49,449 nt of DNA from an uncultured Fibrobacter sp. GTDB lineage: Bacteria; Fibrobacterota; Fibrobacteria; Fibrobacterales; Fibrobacteraceae. Positions 43,718 to 49,449 of this stretch are shown in pieces. Under the pieces are notes generated by a model. It ran no database searches and was not told the DNA's origin. It was given only the letters and a program-made list of their open reading frames with translations. The position numbers and the translations under genes are program-made. Location of the stretch: assembly GCA_934691725.1 (NCBI GenBank), contig CAKUTF010000018.1:1-49449 (forward strand). Reading direction: 5' to 3'. Within the stretch, counting starts at the first letter, position 1, and every line of letters starts with the position of its first letter.

Positions 43718-45958
43718 CTAGACGAAATCCGTCATCAGCTTCTTGGAAGACTTGGCGAGATAAGCCGTCGAATCGAGAATCGCGCGGCATTCATAGAGGA
43801 CGGTCAAGAAAAGCAGATTGACGCTCGCCACCGTCTGGCTTTCCGGCATTCGCTCCTGCATCGCGGCTTTCCGGGCGTTCACAATCCTTGCGCCAACCGA
43901 ACGAATCCGATTCTGGAGGGTTTCAAAGTCCGAATAGTCGCTTTCAAGAACCATCCGGGCGGAATCCTCGATCACGTCCCGCATCGCGTTTGCGACATCC
44001 AGGATAGTAGCCTTCTGCTTTTGGGAAAGCGGCGTCAAGTGGTTGTCGATATGGTTCAGGCAAGGCTTATAGACGCGTTCAAGGCTGAAGTAGAGCGACA
44101 TCGAAAAATCGTTTGCCTGGTAAAGGAAAAACCTTTTCGCAAGCGAATCTTCGAGCGTCATCTTCTGGGAACAGGCGAAACCTTCGTGGCGCAGCCTGTG
44201 GAGCGTCTTGTATTCTTCTTTCATTTTTTGCCGCACGTAGCGGAGCGTGTCTAGATCCTCCTCGGCGAGAGCTTTAAGCGTATCGCGCACCGAATCCTCG
44301 ACAAACACGAGAAACCAGCCCCAGCCTTCCGCATAGTGCTTGCGTATCATCGGGAACGCCTTTTGCGGGTCGGTCTCCGCCATGATGGCATGGAATTCTT
44401 CCGCCGCGGAATTTTTTGCCTTGGATTTTTTTCGATAGCGGATCGACGAATGGACGACAAAGCAGACGACCAAGAGAAAGAGCAAGAACATGGCGGGGAT
44501 GCCGCCGAGAAAAACGGCTCCGCTCACGACAAACGCGCAGACAAACGCGGCGAAAGCGGTGAAGAACCAGCCGCCGATGACCGAAAAGACTCCCGTAATA
44601 CGATAGACGGCGGTCTCGCGCCCCCATGCCTTGTCCGCAAGAGACGTCCCCATCGCGACCATGAACGTCACGTATGTAGTCGAAAGCGGCAACTTGAAAA
44701 ACGTCCCGAGGGAAATCAGCACGCTCGCAAGCATCAGGTTTACGGATGCGCGAAGCAAGTCGAAAGCGGCATCGCTCTTTTCGAGATGCAGTTTCCGCGT
44801 ATTGAAACGCCCGCGCAGGAAAACGCGGATTTTCGGAGGGATGACGCTGCACACGAGCGACGACGCGGAATCCGCATAGCGGACACACGCCCGGGCAATC
44901 GGGCTTGTTCCGAAAAGTTCCTCGGAAGACGTCTGGCTCGCCAGCGAAACGGACGTATGGATAACGTTTTTCGCCTTGCGAGAAGTGGCAAGCGCAATCG
45001 CCATCACGACACCCGCGAGCGAAAGAATCCACCACAAACCTTTTTCCGAATCGCAGAGAGCCGTCATCAGAACTTCGTTTGCCGGAAGTCCGCTATCCGA
45101 ATAAGCCATAAACGCCGAAAGCCCGGCAAGCGGCACGCCGATAAAATTCACGAGGTCATTCCCCGCAAACGAAAGGGCGAGAGAAAAGGTTCCGGCGGCG
45201 ACAACCAGCCGCAAGACATTGAACTTCAATAAAAAGAGGATTTCGGAAAGAACCGCAAAGACGACAAAGCTCGCAGCAAAGGTCAGCCCCTTGTTGTCGG
45301 AGAAAACCGCCGGAATCGAAAGGGCGGAACCTTTAAGTCCCTGGAAAAGGACAAAGTAGAAGATTGCCGCTAGCGAAAGCCCGCCAAAAACGGCGATAAA
45401 GTATTTTTCACGCGGCTTGTAGCGAAACGTAAAAAGCGCGCGCGAAATCCACTGCACGACCCACCCGAAAACAAAGGCGATGGCGACCGACGTAAAAATG
45501 GCGATGATGACGGAAAGCGCCTTTTCCGAATTGACCAGATCGCCAATGGAAAGACCGTTCGCTCCGCGATGAAGCTTGATGAGCGAGAGGGAAAATGTTC
45601 CGCCGAGGAGCTCGAACACCATCGACACGGTCGTCGAGGTCGGAAGCCCGAGCGTATTGAATATATCGAGAAGTACGACATCGGTGAGCATCGCCCCGAC
45701 GCATATCGCGATGATTTCCGCAAACGTGAAATGTTCCGGCTGGAAAATCCCGTGGCGCGCGACATCCATCATCCCGCTCGAAAAGGAAGCCCCAACGAGA
45801 ATTCCCACGGCGGCAATCGCAATCAGGAACTTGAAGCCAAAGGCGCGTGAACCGACAGCCGAATTGAGGAAGTTCGAGGCATCGTTCGACACACCGTTTA
45901 CCAGATCGAAAACGGCGAGGAAAAAAAGCATTCCGATGATAAAGACATAAATATCCAT
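43718..45958 (-). CDS. PiT-family phosphate transporter with PhoU-like C-terminal domain
   Basis: 746 aa. Two PiT repeats: NGVSNDASNFLNSAVGSRA near the start with LGLPTSTTVSMVFELLG, and later LPLSTTYVTFMVAMGTSLAD. About ten to twelve membrane helices extend to about residue 510. The remaining ~220 residues are soluble and helical, resembling PhoU, so carrier and regulator are on one chain. Low-affinity phosphate symport across the inner membrane is inferred. 11-bp direct repeats lie 53 bp upstream, and phoBR-like genes lie downstream. Confidence 0.92.
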   Translation of the reverse strand: MDIYVFIIGMLFFLAVFDLVNGVSNDASNFLNSAVGSRAFGFKFLIAIAAVGILVGASFSSGMMDVARHGIFQPEHFTFAEIIAICVGAMLTDVVLLDIFNTLGLPTSTTVSMVFELLGGTFSLSLIKLHRGANGLSIGDLVNSEKALSVIIAIFTSVAIAFVFGWVVQWISRALFTFRYKPREKYFIAVFGGLSLAAIFYFVLFQGLKGSALSIPAVFSDNKGLTFAASFVVFAVLSEILFLLKFNVLRLVVAAGTFSLALSFAGNDLVNFIGVPLAGLSAFMAYSDSGLPANEVLMTALCDSEKGLWWILSLAGVVMAIALATSRKAKNVIHTSVSLASQTSSEELFGTSPIARACVRYADSASSLVCSVIPPKIRVFLRGRFNTRKLHLEKSDAAFDLLRASVNLMLASVLISLGTFFKLPLSTTYVTFMVAMGTSLADKAWGRETAVYRITGVFSVIGGWFFTAFAAFVCAFVVSGAVFLGGIPAMFLLFLLVVCFVVHSSIRYRKKSKAKNSAAEEFHAIMAETDPQKAFPMIRKHYAEGWGWFLVFVEDSVRDTLKALAEEDLDTLRYVRQKMKEEYKTLHRLRHEGFACSQKMTLEDSLAKRFFLYQANDFSMSLYFSLERVYKPCLNHIDNHLTPLSQKQKATILDVANAMRDVIEDSARMVLESDYSDFETLQNRIRSVGARIVNARKAAMQERMPESQTVASVNLLFLTVLYECRAILDSTAYLAKSSKKLMTDFV

Positions 45959-46010
45959 GCCATAAAGTTAGGCATGAAAAATCCCCCGGGAAAGGGGCAA
46001 AATCGTTTTT

Positions 46011-46053
46011 TTTAACAAGATTTACGCGGACTTTACGCCGATTTTACATTCAA
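46011..46053. promoter_or_regulatory. Putative Pho box: four direct repeats of about 11 bp
   Basis: TTTACGCGGAC (46021-46031), TTTACGCCGAT (46032-46042) and TTTACATTCAA (46043-46053) are in exact 11-bp register, preceded by TTTAACAAGA (46011-46020). PhoB and PhoP sites consist of 11-bp-spaced direct repeats, and the TTTACR core recalls the B. subtilis PhoP box. They lie between the pyk stop and the phosphate carrier start. The repeats read on the strand opposite to the carrier gene, which leaves the orientation unresolved. Confidence 0.55.
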
Positions 46054-46055
46054 GG

Positions 46056-47846
46056 CTAGAGCCTTCCTTCATAGACAATCAAGCTCTTCCCGTCTATCGT
46101 CACGGCAAGGCCCGGTTCGAGAAGCCTCAAGGCTCCCTTCGCCCCCAAGAGCCATACCAGGCGCGGATTGATAAGCGGCAAGATCTCCGACGGAATCTTG
46201 CTTTCGCCTTCGACGATAACGCCCCGGACTTCGCGAAGCACCGGGATGTATTCCTCGGTAAGGGACGGGCAGAGAAGAATCTCGTTGCTCTCCTTCCTGA
46301 GCAGCATATACGCTTCCGTCGGCGTTTTCGCCCGCAAGATCCGGCCGTTCGCCCGGGGATGATCGTTGCAAGCCGCTCCGCCGGACTCCGCGCGCACCAG
46401 CTCGTTTCCCACGTAAAGAACCCGAATCGTATTCACGACAGACGCCGAAAGCGGAAATCCGGAAACCATCACGATCCGGTCCGAGATGCGGACAGCTCCC
46501 GCATCGTGCGCGCTCTTGATGGCGTTTTGCACCATGTCGTCGGAATCGGTCACGAGTTCCGCGAAGAGCGGAAAGATTCCCCAGTTGAGAAGAAGCTGCC
46601 TCTCGACCTGCGGATGCGGTGTCACCGCGAGAATCGGCTGTTCCGGACGGAACATGCTCACCATCCGGGCGGTATTTCCGCTGAGCGTCGGCGTGATAAT
46701 CGCAGTCGCATTCACATCCCGCGCCGTCTGGTAGGCGTTCTGCGAAACGATTCGGCTGATGTCTCCGTGCAAGTCCATTTCAAAGGATTCGCGCATCTTC
46801 TTGTAATACTCGGGAGAATATTCGACCGTTACGGCAACGCGAACCATTGTCTCGACCGCTTCGATCGGATAGTTTCCGTTTGCCGTTTCCCCGGAAAGCA
46901 TCACCGCATCGGTCCCGTCGAAAATCGCGTTTGCCACGTCCGTGAGTTCCGCGCGCGTCGGGCGCGGGTGCGAAATCATGGATTCGAGCATCTGCGTTGC
47001 CGTAATCACGGGCTTTCCCAGCTGTCGGCAAATGCGGATGATGTGCTTCTGGGCAAGGGGAATCTTTTCCGTCGGAAGCTGCACACCGAGATCCCCGCGG
47101 GCTATCATTACCCCGTCAGCCGCCTCCGCGATTTCACGGATATTGTTCAGGCCTTCCTCGTTTTCAATCTTCGCGATAATCCGCGCCTTGGAATTCAGGC
47201 TTTCGAGATACCTGCGGATTTCCTGCACCTCGCTCGCATAGCTCACGAAGCTCGCCGCGATAAAATCCACGTTCTGTTCTACGCCGAACTTGATATCCAT
47301 CTTGTCCTGTTCGCTCATGATGGGAAGCCCGGCGTGAAGGCCAATCAGGTTCACGTTTTTCTTGCTCGATATCTCGCCGGAATTTTTGGCGACCGCGCGA
47401 ACCGTAAAACCGTCCGTTTCTTCGACTTCAAGCTCCAAAAGTCCGTCGGCGACCAAAATCCGGTTTCCCTTTTCGATCCGCTGCGGAAGCGCGCTCCACG
47501 AAACGGAAAGTCTAGCCGGCTCGTTCTCCGTCGCAGCGGAAGTCTCCGCACCATCCACGGTCACGCAGACCTTGTCGCCTTTGCGGATCAGGACGGGAAG
47601 ATTCCCCGGAGTATTTCCCGTGCGAATTTCAGGCCCTTTCGTATCGAGCATCAGCGCAATCGGACGCTTTAACGCAGCCGACACGCGCTTCACGCGTTCC
47701 ATCGCCTCTAAGTGGTTCTCATGCGTCCCATGCGAAAAATTGAAGCGGGCGACATTCATCCCGGCGACAATCAGGCGGGATACGATTTCATCACTTGCCG
47801 TCGTCGGGCCCATCGAACAAACGATTTTCGTCTTGTGCGTAAACAT
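46056..47846 (-). CDS. pyk: Pyruvate kinase with extra C-terminal domain
   Basis: 596 aa, longer than E. coli PykF (470). Core: TKIVCSMGPTT at 6-16, MNVARFNFSHG (30-40), the substrate-lysine region IIAKIENEEGLNN, the signature MIARGDLGVQ and MLSGETANG. Residues from about 475 form an extra domain resembling the PEP-synthase-like mobile domain of Bacillus and Geobacillus enzymes. AGGAG precedes ATG. It converts PEP and ADP to pyruvate and ATP at the end of glycolysis. A terminator-like hairpin sits in its leader. Confidence 0.95.
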   Translation of the reverse strand: MFTHKTKIVCSMGPTTASDEIVSRLIVAGMNVARFNFSHGTHENHLEAMERVKRVSAALKRPIALMLDTKGPEIRTGNTPGNLPVLIRKGDKVCVTVDGAETSAATENEPARLSVSWSALPQRIEKGNRILVADGLLELEVEETDGFTVRAVAKNSGEISSKKNVNLIGLHAGLPIMSEQDKMDIKFGVEQNVDFIAASFVSYASEVQEIRRYLESLNSKARIIAKIENEEGLNNIREIAEAADGVMIARGDLGVQLPTEKIPLAQKHIIRICRQLGKPVITATQMLESMISHPRPTRAELTDVANAIFDGTDAVMLSGETANGNYPIEAVETMVRVAVTVEYSPEYYKKMRESFEMDLHGDISRIVSQNAYQTARDVNATAIITPTLSGNTARMVSMFRPEQPILAVTPHPQVERQLLLNWGIFPLFAELVTDSDDMVQNAIKSAHDAGAVRISDRIVMVSGFPLSASVVNTIRVLYVGNELVRAESGGAACNDHPRANGRILRAKTPTEAYMLLRKESNEILLCPSLTEEYIPVLREVRGVIVEGESKIPSEILPLINPRLVWLLGAKGALRLLEPGLAVTIDGKSLIVYEGRL

Positions 47847-47867
47847 AGCGTCTCCTGTTCAAACGAT

Positions 47868-47906
47868 AAAAAAAAAGCCGTTCAAATCCAATGGAAAAAC
47901 GGCATT
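47868..47906 (-). terminator. Terminator-like hairpin in the pyk leader
   Basis: On the minus strand GCCGTT pairs with AACGGC across a 15-nt loop and is followed by nine T, ending about 25 nt before the pyk ATG. The space left downstream is too small for a promoter, so pyk transcripts must pass through it unless they start inside it. It may be an attenuator, or the end of transcripts from the right-hand gene. Confidence 0.6.
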
Positions 47907-47932
47907 TTTCAAAGACATTTTTGTGACGTATG

Positions 47933-47959
47933 TTTTCACGGCAAACAATTTTGTATAAT
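47933..47959 (+). promoter_or_regulatory. Possible rightward promoter into array D
   Basis: A perfect TATAAT at 47954-47959 is preceded at 15 nt by TTTTCA (47933-47938). It points to the right, into gene-free repeat array D. The -35 is weak and the spacer short, so this is only a candidate. Confidence 0.3.
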
Positions 47960-48840
47960 CGAAAGCAGCAGGGATTAGCGGTCAGAGAGCGGTTAGTAAT
48001 GAGCAATGAGCAATGGGCAATGAGCAATGGGCAATGAGGAATTAGTAATTGGCAGTTAAGCGAGCTGTAGCTAGGGAACAGGGACTAGGGAGTAGTATCG
48101 GAGCGTGTTCAGAACTGAGAACTTAGAGCTTAGTTGATAGTTAATAGTTGAGAGAAATCAAAAAACAGAAGTCAGTTGTTAGAAAGGAAGAGGGTCTGTT
48201 AGAACTTAGAGCTAAGATTTTAGAGCTTAGCAAATAGTTGATAGTGGATAGGAATCAGTGGTCAGAGTCTAGTTGATAGTGGATAGTTGAAAGAAAATAG
48301 GACTCAGAAAGCAGAAGCTTGAGCCCAAGCTGTAAAATCTCATACAAATCTGGCGTCAGCATGTAAAAAAGTTCGCTCCACAGGCCAATTCCTTATCCCG
48401 CATTCCTAATTCCTCGTTTTCTTAACCGTTCTCTTCAAAGGCCCTTGTCCCGCTTGACTCTTCCCAAAAGCTTAAACGTCCGCAGACCAATTCCTCATTA
48501 CTCATTGCTAATTTCTCATTTCCTTAGACGTTTGCGGTCTAATCCCTGTTCCCTACTCCCTAATCCCAGAACATAGATGTCCGAAATTCTAAGCTCTAAG
48601 CTCTCTCAACTAAGTTCTGAATATCTCGGCAAGCTCGCTAGCCTGTCAAATTCCATTCCTTAAAGGGGATTCCCCGGTCAAGCCGGGGAATGACATCATA
48701 GCGTAATTCTGACCACTGTCCACTGAATTGTCGGTGCACGGGAATGACATCATCCCGCTAAACGCTTCCAAAAGTTTAAATGTCCACGGCTCTGACCACT
48801 GCTCACTGACCACTAGCCACTGAACCTAGACGTCCGCGGA
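47960..48840. repeat. Heptamer repeat array D (about 880 bp, no gene)
   Basis: The clearest array. Nine consecutive 7-bp words of consensus RGNARTK stand in exact register at 47995-48057. Others: GGGANYA at 48074-48094, CTMATTN at 48487-48521, TNNTCCC at 48540-48567, CTAAGYT-like at 48589-48623, CTGNNCA at 48792-48826. Right-half anchors: AACGTCCGCAG (48475), GACGTTTGCGG (48526), GATGTCCGAAA (48575), AATGTCCACGG (48779), GACGTCCGCGGA (48829-48840), the last touching the next gene's stop codon. The left half uses reverse complements of right-half words. The palindromic element lies at 48624-48752. No ORF. Confidence 0.87.
48624..48752 (+). repeat. Palindromic intergenic element, copy 3
   Basis: Full-length partner of the inverted copy at 101-231. 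It contains the hairpin CCCCGG TCAAG CCGGGG (48671-48687) and two copies of GGAATGACATCAT (48687-48699 and 48740-48752) flanking a CTGTCCACTGAATTGTC segment. Confidence 0.82.
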
Positions 48841-49449
48841 CTAATTCTTCGGTCGGCGATAGCCCCACTTCGAAAGAATCCGGTCGTCGTCCTTGCGGAC
48901 AAAGCCACGCTTCGCATCGGGCAGGTCGCACCGGAGTTCGGAGCGGATCTTGACCTCGGTCTTGTAGATATACGCACCGCTGCCGAGCAGGCGTCCATCG
49001 GCATTTTTCAAGAAACCGTCGCCATCGGGCTTGAGTTCGAAATACATCTGGATGCCTCCCGTCTTATCGACATAATCCGGAGTGATTTCCTGAGCAAACG
49101 AATATTCATCGACAAAATCACCGAGCGTCGTAAAGAGCCAAATCCGAATCTTGATGACCGTCGAATACAGGCTGACAGCGCTTCCCTTCGTCAGGTATTC
49201 CGTCCGGAAATCCAGCGAACAGTAGTTATCGACAAAATCCTCGACCGTCGTCGTCGTACGGTCCCAGCCTCCGCCGCTGTCGAGAGCGACATAGCCGTTT
49301 TCCAGAATACTTTCGAGCGTCGAAAGCGTTCCCGTCTCGTCGATAGCCGGGGCCTGCGCCGAAATGCCGAGCGTCACGCCCAAATGCTTTCCCGACATGC
49401 CTTCGTATGGTTCCTTGTGCGAACCTTCCTTCTTGCCGTTCTTCGAACC
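48841..49449 (-). CDS. Secreted fibro-slime-associated protein, C-terminal part (cut by window edge)
   Basis: The frame is open from the window end (49449) to TAG at 48841, giving 202 residues; the true start lies beyond the window. The C-terminus IRIWLFTTLGDFVDEYS, then LGSGAYIYKTEV and a final GYRRPKN, parallels the end of the fibro-slime protein at 14031-16565 (IRVFDHLGHFVSQ, LGTGAYIYQ, GFRRITE). This indicates a shared C-terminal beta module of FlgD or sorting-domain type. The rest of the protein is unseen, so the full function is unknown. The stop codon directly adjoins a repeat-array anchor. Confidence 0.8.
   Translation of the reverse strand, partial: GSKNGKKEGSHKEPYEGMSGKHLGVTLGISAQAPAIDETGTLSTLESILENGYVALDSGGGWDRTTTTVEDFVDNYCSLDFRTEYLTKGSAVSLYSTVIKIRIWLFTTLGDFVDEYSFAQEITPDYVDKTGGIQMYFELKPDGDGFLKNADGRLLGSGAYIYKTEVKIRSELRCDLPDAKRGFVRKDDDRILSKWGYRRPKN

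Noticed and set aside
47922..47938. CRP-like site TGTGA...TCAC before pyk
   Set aside because: The half-sites are 9 bp apart instead of 6, and no other CRP evidence is in the window.

Overview
The window looks like a chromosomal segment of a member of the Fibrobacterota (Fibrobacter or a close relative such as Hallerella). The main pointer is a secreted fibro-slime domain protein at 14031-16565 and the C-terminal end of a second related secreted protein at the right edge. Coding regions are GC-rich and tightly packed, with many 1-8 nt overlaps. Three long spacers plus the left edge hold an unusual repeat family. No rRNA, tRNA, CRISPR array, prophage or transposase was seen.

Layout. 1-300: repeat-rich spacer. 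318-1949: ruvAB. 1951-3363: a decayed EcoRI-type restriction-modification pair; the endonuclease is a clear pseudogene and the methyltransferase probably carries an internal deletion. 3548-5806: aconitase. 6012-11114: polyamine importer potABCD followed by tgt; the operon's terminator hairpin lies inside the convergent trmFO gene. 11118-13955 (minus): stand-alone AICAR formyltransferase, a small unknown gene and trmFO. 14031-16565 (minus): fibro-slime protein. 16751-19078: unknown membrane-anchored protein, then efp and epmB back to back, so the translation factor sits beside the enzyme that makes its beta-lysine modifier. 19079-19682: repeat array. 19683-23219 (minus): four genes coupled by 4-nt overlaps encoding a pentaheme cytochrome, a four-cluster Fe-S lipoprotein, an NrfD-type membrane subunit fused to a cytochrome c domain and a small membrane protein; this resembles an Nrf or Alternative Complex III quinol-oxidising module. 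23309-25099: aspS. 25307-27231 (minus): MgtC/DUF4010 protein and an outer-membrane beta-barrel. 27332-28498: THUMP rRNA methyltransferase. 28514-31233 (minus): NamZ-type muramidase, MurU-like nucleotidyltransferase and a TrmJ-like methylase. 31315-33566: ssb, an unknown coiled-coil membrane protein and asd. 33632-40623 (minus): lysS, lolC, lolD, clpC, bioB. 40624-41258: repeat array. 41259-45958 (minus): PhoR-like and PhoB-like proteins and a PiT-PhoU fusion phosphate carrier, with 11-bp direct repeats resembling a Pho box upstream. 46056-47846 (minus): pyruvate kinase with a terminator-like hairpin in its leader. 47847-48840: repeat array. 48841-49449: partial secreted protein.

The two most notable observations are (i) spacers built from runs of degenerate 7-bp words in strict register, each run led by a short ACGTCYGCRG-like anchor, with inverted left and right halves and with anchors directly touching stop codons; they recall the heptamer STRR repeats of cyanobacteria but I know of no description from this phylum; and (ii) an EcoRI homologue whose whole catalytic centre has been removed by a frameshifting deletion while both flanks remain strikingly EcoRI-like.
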